Shown: piece after piece, positions 6,000-13,271 of the stretch | How the letters are laid out: each line of letters opens with the position of its first letter | Numbering within the stretch: the first letter of the stretch is position 1 | Assembly (NCBI GenBank): GCA_016126025.1 | Contig: JAEFDA010000114.1 | Span: 1 to 18,748 of the forward strand | DNA from: Nitrososphaerota archaeon | GTDB lineage: Archaea > Thermoproteota > Nitrososphaeria > Nitrososphaerales > Nitrosopumilaceae | Direction: 5' to 3' | Length of the DNA stretch: 18,748 nt | Notes under the pieces: generated by a model | The model's database searches: none | What the model saw: the letters and a program-made list of their open reading frames with translations, nothing else | Told to the model about the DNA's origin: nothing | Translations under genes and position numbers: made by a program

Positions 6000-7094
6000 A
6001 TGGACAAGTCCAAACTGCGCACCGGATACACCACCGGCACGTGTGCCGCCGCCGGGGCCCGGGCGGCCCTCGAGACGATGGCGGGCAACAGCCCGGAGCG
6101 GGTGGCGGTGCGGCTTCCCCGGGGGGACTATCTGGAGGTGCCGGTCAAGTCGTGCCGGGCCACCGCCGCCGGGGCCGTATGTACGATAACCAAGGACGGC
6201 GGCGACGACCCCGACGTGACGCACGGCGCCGACATAGTGGTGGAGGTGTCCATATGCGGCGAGGCCGGTTCCATATCGATAGAGGGGGGCGAGGGCGTGG
6301 GCGTGGTGACGAAGCCCGGGCTGGGCCTTGAGATCGGCGGGCCGGCCATAAACCCGGTGCCCCGCCGTATGATACAGGAGAACCTGGCCGAGGCCGGGAG
6401 CGGCATCTTGGAGAGGGACGGCCTTCGGGTGGTGGTGTCGGTCCCCGCCGGGCGGGATCTGGCCCCCAAGACGGACAACCCCAGGCTGGGCATACGGGGG
6501 GGCATATCCATACTGGGGACCAGCGGGATAGTGGTGCCGTTCTCGACGGCCTCGTTTGCTGCCGCCATCCGGCAGAGCCTGGACGTGATTGTGGCGATGA
6601 AGGACGACACCGCCGTGCTCACCACGGGGGGGCGCAGCGAGGAGTTTGCCCGGGGAATGATGGATCTGCCGGACCACTGCTTTGTGCAGATGGGCGACTT
6701 TTCGGGGTACGCGGTGAGACAGTGCCATAAGAAGGAGCTGCGCAGGGCATACGTGGTGGGATTCGTGGGCAAGCTGGCAAAGATGGCCGCCGGCGTCTCG
6801 CAGACGCACGTCAAGGGCTCCAAGGTGGACACGGGCATGCTGGCCAAGGTCGCCTCCGAGTGCGGCGCCGACCCCGAGGCGGTGGCCTGCATTCGGGCCG
6901 CCAACACGGCCCGGCATGTGATGGAGATTGTACTGGAGGATGGTGCGATATGCGGATTCTTCGACAGGATATGTAATATGGTGCGGGACAACATGGCCGC
7001 CCGGGCCCCGGGGGTGGAGATGGAAGTCATAATGTTCGACTTTGGCGGATCGGTGCTGGGCCGGGCGGGCGGGCCGGGCGATGGGCAGACCTGA
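6000..7094 (+). CDS. cbiD: Cobalt-precorrin-5B (C1)-methyltransferase CbiD
   Basis: The 364-residue protein starts with the CbiD signature LRTGYTTGTCAAAGARAAL. It also has VQMGDFSGYAVR and KLAKMAAGVSQTHVKGSKVD, all typical of CbiD. It methylates C1 of the ring-opened cobalt-precorrin-5B using S-adenosylmethionine, in the anaerobic (early cobalt) corrin pathway. ATG 6000 is at the predicted transcript start from the TATA at 5970-5977. A much longer in-frame extension upstream is antisense to the epimerase gene and is rejected. The other cbi genes resume 1.3 kb downstream on the same strand. Mean length for the family is about 350-380, so it looks intact. Confidence 0.96.
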   Translation: MDKSKLRTGYTTGTCAAAGARAALETMAGNSPERVAVRLPRGDYLEVPVKSCRATAAGAVCTITKDGGDDPDVTHGADIVVEVSICGEAGSISIEGGEGVGVVTKPGLGLEIGGPAINPVPRRMIQENLAEAGSGILERDGLRVVVSVPAGRDLAPKTDNPRLGIRGGISILGTSGIVVPFSTASFAAAIRQSLDVIVAMKDDTAVLTTGGRSEEFARGMMDLPDHCFVQMGDFSGYAVRQCHKKELRRAYVVGFVGKLAKMAAGVSQTHVKGSKVDTGMLAKVASECGADPEAVACIRAANTARHVMEIVLEDGAICGFFDRICNMVRDNMAARAPGVEMEVIMFDFGGSVLGRAGGPGDGQT

Positions 7095-7586
7095 TTGTAG
7101 TTCCTTCCTAATGGCAGGACGTGTTTCCAATTCCATGAGGTGCAAGATCTGAGTGGCATGTCTCCCACCAGGGGTTGCTCGCAGCAAATTATAGGATCAT
7201 TCAAACGAAAATCTGTATGAGGATTAGGAATGGCCACCACTGGCAAAAACTCATAGATGCAGACCAATTTCGGGTAGGGGCGGCAATTCGGGATGTGCCG
7301 TACAACTAGCCGTGAGCAAGTATCTGCCAGGCGCATTTCATAATTTTATACTTGGCGGACTAGGCTGGCGACAGCCGGTCGCAGTTGCGTCTCAAGTTTT
7401 CGGGGAAGATGCCGTAGGTATTTGGCCCACTCTCAGTATTTTGTTGCAAGTGCCGTGGGCATACCTGCCATGCATAACATACTCTGGCGCATTTTTGTTC
7501 CCATACCTGTAAAAAATACCATATGGGTTTAAGGCACACAACCATAAAACATCCAGCATAAAATTAAAAACTCACCGCACTCCAAG

Positions 7587-7632
7587 CCACCACGGCATTT
7601 TGGTACGGTATGAGGCGTAAATGCCTGGGTGG
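7587..7632. repeat. Inverted repeat, 12 paired bases
   Basis: CCACC-AC-GGCATTT pairs with AAATGCC-TG-GGTGG: 7 + 5 bp with a 2x2 internal loop, around an 18-nt loop. Confidence 0.6.
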
Positions 7633-7739
7633 AACCTGGGTTTTATTATCCAAGGCTAGATCTTTTGGCGTAAACACGGCGCAGCTTCCGCTTTTCCATT
7701 TTTGGCTTTGAGTCTAATCCAGTTGTTGGTGTCTAAACG

Positions 7740-7775
7740 AATGCGCATGGCCGTTTTATTATATTTCTGCGCATT
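7740..7775. repeat. Perfect 8-bp inverted repeat
   Basis: AATGCGCA (7740-7747) and TGCGCATT (7768-7775), loop 20 nt. Confidence 0.6.
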
Positions 7776-7783
7776 ATTGAACA

Positions 7784-7848
7784 TGCCAGATACATCGTCT
7801 AGCCGTACTTGCGGCCATTACAGTACGGTAATGCAGGGATGTCTGGCA
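7784..7848. repeat. Nested inverted repeat
   Basis: TGCCAGA-TA-CATC (7784-7796) pairs with GATGTCTGGCA (7838-7848). Inside it, CCGTAC (7803-7808) pairs with GTACGG (7823-7828). Confidence 0.6.
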
Positions 7849-7870
7849 GATTATTTCTACCGAACCATAA

Positions 7871-7912
7871 CCGGGCCGACTTGCTGTATGAGTATGTCTT
7901 GGTCCGGCCCGG
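7871..7912. repeat. Inverted repeat, 10 paired bases with one bulge
   Basis: CCGGGCCGAC (7871-7880) pairs with GTC-C-GGCCCGG (7902-7912), with C7905 bulged. Confidence 0.6.
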
Positions 7913-8075
7913 AGTCACGCTTGCCGGGCTACTGCAAGCCGGCCCCGCTGGTTCATGCTCGATCATAGCAACCAAGACAATTGCGGCCTGCTATCCAACA
8001 TGCGGTTATACCGTCTCCGGTACAGCGTGTATGCCAGTATTGCGGCTCTTTGGTCCAAATCCGCAGTCCTAACCG

Positions 8076-8137
8076 AGGCCGGACAGCATGCCGACTCCCT
8101 GGAATGCGTCTGGTCCATGTTCGCGGCTCTCCGGCCT
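8076..8137. repeat. Perfect 8-bp inverted repeat
   Basis: AGGCCGGA (8076-8083) and TCCGGCCT (8130-8137). Confidence 0.55.
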
Positions 8138-8185
8138 GCAAAATTGCCACACACCACCTCTGCCTCTTATGAGGACGGGGCGTGT

Positions 8186-8214
8186 TGGTGTCCGCCATAC
8201 AATGCCGGACACCA
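8186..8214. repeat. Perfect 9-bp hairpin
   Basis: TGGTGTCCG (8186-8194) and CGGACACCA (8206-8214) around an 11-nt loop. This is the tightest hairpin of the gap. Confidence 0.65.
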
Positions 8215-8319
8215 TACTTTCTCTTGGCACCGGGGGCCGAGCTACCTGGCCAATCCGTAGAATGATAGGTTACGGCCCCGCGTCTCGCTTTGTATTTTTA
8301 GAGCCGGTTGAGCAGTGCT

Positions 8320-8368
8320 GCCGGCCCTCGCTAACCGACCAATTGCGCTGCACGCCATCGAGGCCGGC
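8320..8368. repeat. 10-bp inverted repeat with one bulge
   Basis: GCCGGCCCTCG (8320-8330) and CGAGGCCGGC (8359-8368). It lies about 40 nt upstream of the cbiG TATA box. Confidence 0.6.
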
Positions 8369-8404
8369 GATGCCGTGGGTTGACACCATATCATGCGCGT
8401 TGCA

Positions 8405-8416
8405 AAGATATTTTAT
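8405..8416 (+). promoter_or_regulatory. TATA box for cbiGXC
   Basis: AGATATTTTAT is centred about 28 nt before GTG 8439. An ATG at 8415 lies inside the box itself and is therefore unlikely to be the start. Confidence 0.6.
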
Positions 8417-8438
8417 GCGATATGGGGGACGGCGTCCC

Positions 8439-9491
8439 GTGAGGACTGCAATTCTGGCCATAACCAAGAACGGGGTGGGAATAGGCGCCAGGCTGGCCGC
8501 CGAATTTCCGGGCATGGAATTGCATGCCCCCAAAAAACTGTCCCGCGACGGCGTACGAGCATCCTGGTACGGGGAGTCCACCACCGCTATGGTGGGCAAT
8601 CTCTTCAAAGAGTATGATGCCCTCATATGCGTATTTTCGCTGGGGGCCGTGGTGAGGCTGATAGCCGCCCACATATCCGACAAGAAGACGGATCCGGCAG
8701 TCCTGGTCATAGACGACAAGCTGAACCACGTAATCAGCGTCCTGTCCGGGCACATAGGCGGAGCGAACCAGCTTGCGCGGGACATAGCCGCCAAGACCGG
8801 CGCCGCCCCGGTCATCACCACCGCCGCCGACGTGAACCAAACCATAGCGGTGGACTTGGTGGGCCGAAACCTGGGCTGGGTCATAGAGGACGACTCCACC
8901 GTGACGGCCACGAGCGCCCACATGGTGAACGGCGAGCGCATCGGCGTATACCAGGATGCCGGATCCCTGGAATGGTGGAGCGGGCCGCTCCCCAAAAACG
9001 TCATAAAATACGACGATATAGATGCGATGGCCGGCTCCGACTGCCGGGCGTTTCTGGTGATAACCGACCGGGATGATATCCCGGTGGAGGTACAACAGCG
9101 GGGCGTGGTGTACAGGCCCCCGTCACTGGTGGTGGGGGTGGGGCTCCACCGCACCACCACTCCGGAAAAGATAAGGAACGAGATGGGCGCGTGCTTGGCA
9201 GAACACAACCTCAGCCGCGTGTCCGTCGCAAAGATCGCCTCACTCAAGAAGCCGGCGCCCGTTCCGGGGCTGGAGGACGCGGCCAAGGAGCTGGGCATAC
9301 CCGTCGTTCTGGTGGAACGGGAGAAGCTGGCCCGCATGGATGCCCCCAACCCCTCCGGTACGGTGGAGCGGTTCGAGGGCACGCCCAGCGTCTCGGAGGC
9401 GGCGGCCCTGCTGGTGTCGGGGGGCGAGCTGGTGGTGGAGAAGCAAAAGTTTCCCCCGGATCTTACGTTGGCGGTGGCTAGAATACCATGA
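8439..9491 (+). CDS. cbiG: Cobalt-precorrin-5A hydrolase CbiG
   Basis: From GTG 8439 the protein has 350 residues. The core VFSLGAVVRLIAAHISDK...TDPAVLVIDD...VISVLSGHIGGANQLAR is the CbiG central domain. The C-terminal part, beginning VVGVGLHRTTTPEKIR, is the CbiG/CobE domain. CbiG opens the delta-lactone of cobalt-precorrin-5A and releases the C20 carbon as acetaldehyde. The GTG start matches the predicted transcript start and directly precedes the first strand (RTAILAITKNG). The ATG at 8415 and longer in-frame extensions fall in the promoter and hairpin region. The stop overlaps cbiX in an ATGA. Confidence 0.95.
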   Translation: MRTAILAITKNGVGIGARLAAEFPGMELHAPKKLSRDGVRASWYGESTTAMVGNLFKEYDALICVFSLGAVVRLIAAHISDKKTDPAVLVIDDKLNHVISVLSGHIGGANQLARDIAAKTGAAPVITTAADVNQTIAVDLVGRNLGWVIEDDSTVTATSAHMVNGERIGVYQDAGSLEWWSGPLPKNVIKYDDIDAMAGSDCRAFLVITDRDDIPVEVQQRGVVYRPPSLVVGVGLHRTTTPEKIRNEMGACLAEHNLSRVSVAKIASLKKPAPVPGLEDAAKELGIPVVLVEREKLARMDAPNPSGTVERFEGTPSVSEAAALLVSGGELVVEKQKFPPDLTLAVARIP

Positions 9492-10264
9492 GACGTGGGC
9501 TGCTCATAGTGGACCGGGGAAGCCGCGAGCGCGAGGCGTATGCGGAGCTGGAAGAGATAACTGACGCTGCAAGGTCCCGGGGCGGGTACGACTTTGCCGA
9601 CTTTTGCTTTCTGGAGGTGCTCCCGCCCTACATAAGGGACGGCATGAAAAAATGCCTCGCCCAGAAACTGGACACACTAACCATAGTGCCGTATTTTCTG
9701 TATCCGGGCAAAAAGATCAAGGCCACCGTGAATGACGTCATGGCATACCAAAAGGACACCCGTACCAAGTTTCTGGTGACGAGGCCCATGACCCAGCACC
9801 CGGCGATGGTGGACTTGGTGGACCGCCGCATCGTACAGGCGCTGAGCCGCGACGGCCTGGCTGCAGACCGGGCCGGTACCGACGTGCTGGTAATAGGGCA
9901 CGGCAGCAAGGACCCCAACGCGCAGATGTCCATCAACTATGTGGTGGACGGGCTGCGCCAGAAATACCGGAACGTGGATAGATGCTTTCTGGAGATAGAG
10001 CAGCCGGACATCGAGGCGGGCATCAGGGCATGCGAGGCCCACTCCCCCAAGACCCTGGCCGTGGTGTTTTATTTCCTGCACGAGGGCGCCCACGTCAAGC
10101 GGGACATCTACGCCGACCTGAATCCCGCCTTGGAGCGCTCGTCGCTGAACACCGTCTGCATCACCCGGCACATAGGGGCCGACGACGCCATGGTGAATTT
10201 GATACTGGAGCGGGCCGGCGAGGTGGAGCGGACCATACCGGGGGCCATACACAATGCAGACTAG
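9488..10264 (+). CDS. cbiX: Sirohydrochlorin cobaltochelatase CbiX, two-domain, first half degenerate
   Basis: The 258-residue protein contains two tandem CbiX/chelatase half-domains. The second carries the expected VIGHGSKDPNA (His138) and FLHEGAHVKRDI (His202), the metal-handling histidines of the family. In the first, the equivalents are VDRGSRE (Arg10 for His) and FLYPGKKIKA (Lys76 for His), so only one of the two halves keeps both ligands. It inserts Co2+ into sirohydrochlorin, the committed step of the early-cobalt pathway. It overlaps cbiG by 4 nt and cbiC by 11 nt, indicating one operon. A related metal chelatase role cannot be excluded, but the context points to cobalt. Confidence 0.92.
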   Translation: MRRGLLIVDRGSREREAYAELEEITDAARSRGGYDFADFCFLEVLPPYIRDGMKKCLAQKLDTLTIVPYFLYPGKKIKATVNDVMAYQKDTRTKFLVTRPMTQHPAMVDLVDRRIVQALSRDGLAADRAGTDVLVIGHGSKDPNAQMSINYVVDGLRQKYRNVDRCFLEIEQPDIEAGIRACEAHSPKTLAVVFYFLHEGAHVKRDIYADLNPALERSSLNTVCITRHIGADDAMVNLILERAGEVERTIPGAIHNAD

Positions 10265-10910
10265 GGCGGGGCAGTCCATCGAGGACGCCAGCATGGATAT
10301 GATAGACCGGGAGGCCGGCCCGCACGGCTACGACCCCATGGAGTGGCCCGTGGTCCGGCGCATAATACACTCCACGGCCGACTTTGACTATATCGGGGCC
10401 AACCGGGTAATATTCCACCCCGATGCCATACGGTCCGGCATGGGGGCGCTGGTGGCCGGCTGCCACATCATAACCGATGTGAACGGCATACCGGGACTGC
10501 TCAACAAGCGCAACCTGGCCGAGTTCGGCAACGGGGTGACCTGCCGCATATCCGAGGAGCGCGTGGCGTCGCTGGCCAGGGAGCGGGACTCGACCCGGGC
10601 CCGGGTGGCGATGCGGGAGAGCGCTCAGGAGATGGAGGGCGGGGTGGTCGTGGTGGGGAACGCACCCACCGCCCTGCTGGAGGTCATGGACATGATCCGG
10701 AAAGAAGCGGCGCGCCCCGCCTTGGTGGTGGGGGTGCCGGTGGGGTTCGTGCAGGCCGCCGAGTCCAAGGCGGAGCTGGAGACCATACAGGTACCATACA
10801 TCACCAACCGGGGCAGGAAGGGGGGGAGCCCGGTCGCCGCCGCCATCATAAACGCGCTCTTCAAGCTGGCGCGCTCATCGCCTGGAGTATCTGGCGCAGT
10901 ATCCCACTAG
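10254..10910 (+). CDS. cbiC: Cobalt-precorrin-8 methylmutase CbiC
   Basis: This is a 218-residue CbiC/CobH family protein. RRIIHSTADFDY holds the catalytic His (His39). The fold is further marked by IITDVNGI and by GNAPTALLEVMDMI, and by VPVGFVQAAESK and YITNRGRKGGSPVAAAIINAL near the C-terminus. It moves the C11 methyl to C12 to form cobyrinate (cobalt form). ATG 10254 overlaps the cbiX end by 11 nt. The last 36 nt overlap the convergent cbiA gene. Confidence 0.96.
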   Translation: MQTRAGQSIEDASMDMIDREAGPHGYDPMEWPVVRRIIHSTADFDYIGANRVIFHPDAIRSGMGALVAGCHIITDVNGIPGLLNKRNLAEFGNGVTCRISEERVASLARERDSTRARVAMRESAQEMEGGVVVVGNAPTALLEVMDMIRKEAARPALVVGVPVGFVQAAESKAELETIQVPYITNRGRKGGSPVAAAIINALFKLARSSPGVSGAVSH

Positions 10911-12242
10911 GGTGCCGGCAGCCTTTGCGGAGAGGTAGAGGTGCCCGTACGAGGCCATCGCGTTATGCGCCATGATCCCGTCCCTCCCGTCCCGTATGCC
11001 CGCGCCTATGTCCAGCCTCTGGGCGAAGACCGCGTCATCGGGCACCTCCGACGCCCGGGAGTAGTGGAACTCGTGGCCGCGGAACCCCCCGCCCCGTCCG
11101 GACACCGGGGAGCGGCCCGTCACGCCCCGGGTGTAGTTGAGGGTGACTTGGTCGGTCATCTCCGTCTCCAAGTCAAAGACGCCGGCCATCCGGCGCCTCT
11201 TGCCCTCGTGCGTGAGGCCACGGGCCATATACATCAGGCCGCCGCACTCGGCGTACATGGGCATCCCGTCGGCGGCCGCCTCCCGCACCATCCCCATCAT
11301 GTTGCGGTTCCGCTCTAGGATATCTGCCCGCACCTCCGGGAACCCTCCGCCCATGTACAGTCCGTCCACCTCGGGCATTGCCCCGGATGACTCGGGGCTG
11401 AAGAAGACCAGCTCCCCGCCGGCCTGCCGGAGCCTCTCCAGGTTGTCCCTATAGTAAAAGTTGAACGAGCCGTCCAGCGCCACCCCGATGCGGGCCGCGG
11501 CCGGGGCCCTCCGCGCATGCTCATGCTCTGGCAGGGGCTCCGCCCCGCCGGCGATCCTCGCTATGGCGGGCATGTCCAGATGCTCCAGTATGTGGTCGGC
11601 CATCTTGGTTATCTCCGCCGTCATGCCGGGGTCCTCGGCGGGGGGCACCAGTCCCAGGTGGCGCGAGCCAAAGCGTCCCTTCATTCGCGGGACGGCGCCC
11701 ACCACCTCCACGCCCAGCGGCTTCAGGGCATCTTGGCACATCATAACATGCCGCCTGCTTCCTGTGCGGTTGAGTATTACGCCCCGGATCATCGGGTTGC
11801 GGCTGAACCTCAGGAACCCCAGCACGGAGGCGGCTACCGAGCGCGCCCCGCCGCCGGCGTCGACCACCAGTATGGTGGGGGTGCGGGTCAGTACGGCTAT
11901 GTGGTGCGTGCTGGCAGTATCGCCCCTGCCGTCGAACCCGTCATAATATCCCATCACCCCCTCTATGACGCCGGCCATCCCCGCCGAGTTGCGGGAGAGG
12001 CTCTCGGTGACCCCCCTCCTCCCCATCAGCCACACGTCCAGGTTGGCCGCCTCCCGGCCGGCCGCCGCCGCCAGGTACCCCGGGTCTATATAGTCGGGGC
12101 CGGCCTTGAACGGTTGCACCGCGTGCCCCATATGTACAAATCCGCGTATCACGGCGCACGATATGGATGTCTTTCCGACGCCGCTGCCGGTCCCAGATAT
12201 GACCACCCGGGGCTCAGCCGTACGCGGTCCTCTCCCTGACAA
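10875..12242 (-). CDS. cbiA: Cobyrinate a,c-diamide synthase CbiA
   Basis: The protein is 455 residues from TTG 12242. The N-terminal domain has the Walker-type GTGSGVGKTS (17-26), KAGPDYIDPGYL and NLDVWLM, diagnostic for CbiA/CobB. The C-terminal class I glutamine amidotransferase domain has GGGFPE (298-303) and the nucleophile Cys333 in YAECGGLMY. A His in ASYGHLYL lies near the end. It amidates the a and c side chains of cobyrinate using ATP and glutamine. The TTG start overlaps pgi by 29 nt; GTG 12206, just after the pgi stop, is an alternative that removes 12 residues. PRVVISG before the P-loop favours the longer form. Probably expressed from the pgi promoter. Confidence 0.95.
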   Translation of the reverse strand: MSGRGPRTAEPRVVISGTGSGVGKTSISCAVIRGFVHMGHAVQPFKAGPDYIDPGYLAAAAGREAANLDVWLMGRRGVTESLSRNSAGMAGVIEGVMGYYDGFDGRGDTASTHHIAVLTRTPTILVVDAGGGARSVAASVLGFLRFSRNPMIRGVILNRTGSRRHVMMCQDALKPLGVEVVGAVPRMKGRFGSRHLGLVPPAEDPGMTAEITKMADHILEHLDMPAIARIAGGAEPLPEHEHARRAPAAARIGVALDGSFNFYYRDNLERLRQAGGELVFFSPESSGAMPEVDGLYMGGGFPEVRADILERNRNMMGMVREAAADGMPMYAECGGLMYMARGLTHEGKRRRMAGVFDLETEMTDQVTLNYTRGVTGRSPVSGRGGGFRGHEFHYSRASEVPDDAVFAQRLDIGAGIRDGRDGIMAHNAMASYGHLYLSAKAAGTLVGYCARYSRR

Positions 12243-13218
12243 AGTCTATCGAGTCCACCGGCGTGGGGTCCACGCCCCGCATCTGCGCCAGGTATATGGT
12301 GGTGTAGTCCAGCAGGTACACCAGGTTCACCAGCTTGGTCAGTATGTGCCCGTCGACGGCCCTCACCGTGCGGTATGGGATGGCGCGGGCCCCAAAGTAC
12401 TCCTCGAATACGCGCCACCGATCCTTGGTCTTGGGGTTGTCGTCGGGCCCCTGTATCAGCACGGGCCGCGCCGGCGAGGCCGACTCCCAGGCAACTATGC
12501 CATTGTGGCTGGCCTCCAGCACGTCCTCGGTCATGGCATGCGTCTTGGCGTTCTCCTGTAGGGAGTTCTTGAAGCGGGTCGCTGCCGCCTTGAACCCCCA
12601 CGGGTAGTACACCACGGGTATGCCCGAGAGCCACCCGGCCAGGTCCCGGGCGGGGTTGGGGCCCTCCATAGTTACGGCGTCGCGGGTGCGTTCCATGGCG
12701 CGTATCGACTCGGCCACGTCCGTCCGGGGCACTCTTGTGATGCGATCCAGGGCGCTGAGCATGGTATACAGGAACGACACGAACGAGGCCCGGGGCGAGT
12801 GGCGCGCCTCCACTGTGTGGTGGGGCAGCGAGTTGCGCCTGCAGTACGTCTCCATCTGGCCGCCCGATGAGAACGATACGGTGCGGCAGGATGCCGCGGC
12901 GGCCTTGGACAGCACGGTGAGGGTCTCGGCGGTGTCCCCAGAGACGCTGCTGCACACCACCAGGGTATCGGCGTCGGCGGTTCTGGGCAGGTTGTACCCC
13001 TTGACTATGCTCACGTGCATGTCCAGGCCGGACATGAGCGCTGCGGCAAGGTCGCCCAGAGCCCCGGATCCGCCCATGCCAGCGAAGACCACGTGGTTTA
13101 TGCCGTCCACGTCCAGGGCGCCGGGCCCGTTCCTGTACGCGCCGGCGGCCATCTCCGGCCACGCGTCGTAGGTAGGGCGCATGCCTCCGGGGTCCTGCGG
13201 CGTGTCGTCCTGCGGCAT
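12214..13218 (-). CDS. Bifunctional phosphoglucose/phosphomannose isomerase
   Basis: The 334-residue SIS-fold protein has GMGGSG (47-52), SSVSGDTAETL (from 90), FSSGGQM and LEASHNGIVAWE. These match the archaeal PGI/PMI family. It interconverts glucose-6-P or mannose-6-P with fructose-6-P, supplying sugar precursors. ATG 13218 is preferred over ATG 13242 because the latter lies in the TATA element (13241-13250), which sits 26.5 nt from 13218. It is the first gene of an operon with cbiA; the metabolic link between the two is not obvious. Confidence 0.92.
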   Translation of the reverse strand: MPQDDTPQDPGGMRPTYDAWPEMAAGAYRNGPGALDVDGINHVVFAGMGGSGALGDLAAALMSGLDMHVSIVKGYNLPRTADADTLVVCSSVSGDTAETLTVLSKAAAASCRTVSFSSGGQMETYCRRNSLPHHTVEARHSPRASFVSFLYTMLSALDRITRVPRTDVAESIRAMERTRDAVTMEGPNPARDLAGWLSGIPVVYYPWGFKAAATRFKNSLQENAKTHAMTEDVLEASHNGIVAWESASPARPVLIQGPDDNPKTKDRWRVFEEYFGARAIPYRTVRAVDGHILTKLVNLVYLLDYTTIYLAQMRGVDPTPVDSIDFVRERTAYG

Positions 13219-13240
13219 GAGAGATGGGGCCGCTCTGCCC

Positions 13241-13250
13241 ATTTAAATAA
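13241..13250. promoter_or_regulatory. Single TATA box shared by pgi/pmi and mtnA-like genes
   Basis: ATTTAAATAA contains TTTAAA (13242-13247, centre 13244.5). It is 26.5 nt from ATG 13218 (minus) and 27.5 nt from GTG 13272 (plus). The geometry matches the shared box at 5970-5977. Confidence 0.65.
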
Positions 13251-13271
13251 GGAACGCCGGCGTCCCGGCCC

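Larger units (their letters stand above)
7095..8404. other. Long non-coding gap rich in inverted repeats
   Basis: No frame here looks coding: short open frames exist but have no recognisable protein and poor codon character. GC content is lower than in the flanking genes up to about 7780. Perfect or near-perfect inverted arms recur with loops of about 10-50 nt: 7317-7354, 7416-7466, 7500-7527, 7587-7632, 7740-7775, 7784-7848, 7871-7912, 7919-7939, 8041-8065, 8076-8137, 8186-8214 and 8320-8368. A wider 8-bp pair TTCCTAAT/ATTAGGAA spans 7105-7230. No tRNA, CRISPR repeat, transposase or cobalamin riboswitch was recognised. Confidence 0.6.

Noticed and set aside
5796..7336. Long open frames antisense to cbiD
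   Set aside because: High-GC third positions open shadow frames; their compositions (His/Pro/Arg-rich) match no family while cbiD on the plus strand does.
7784..8368. CRISPR array
   Set aside because: Inverted arms are all different in sequence and spacing; no direct repeat of constant length recurs and no cas gene is nearby.
7095..8404. Cobalamin riboswitch, SRP RNA or RNase P RNA in the cbi gap
   Set aside because: The conserved cores of these RNAs were looked for on both strands and not found.
8088..8438. N-terminal extension of cbiG
   Set aside because: It runs through the hairpin region and over the TATA box, and has no CbiG similarity.
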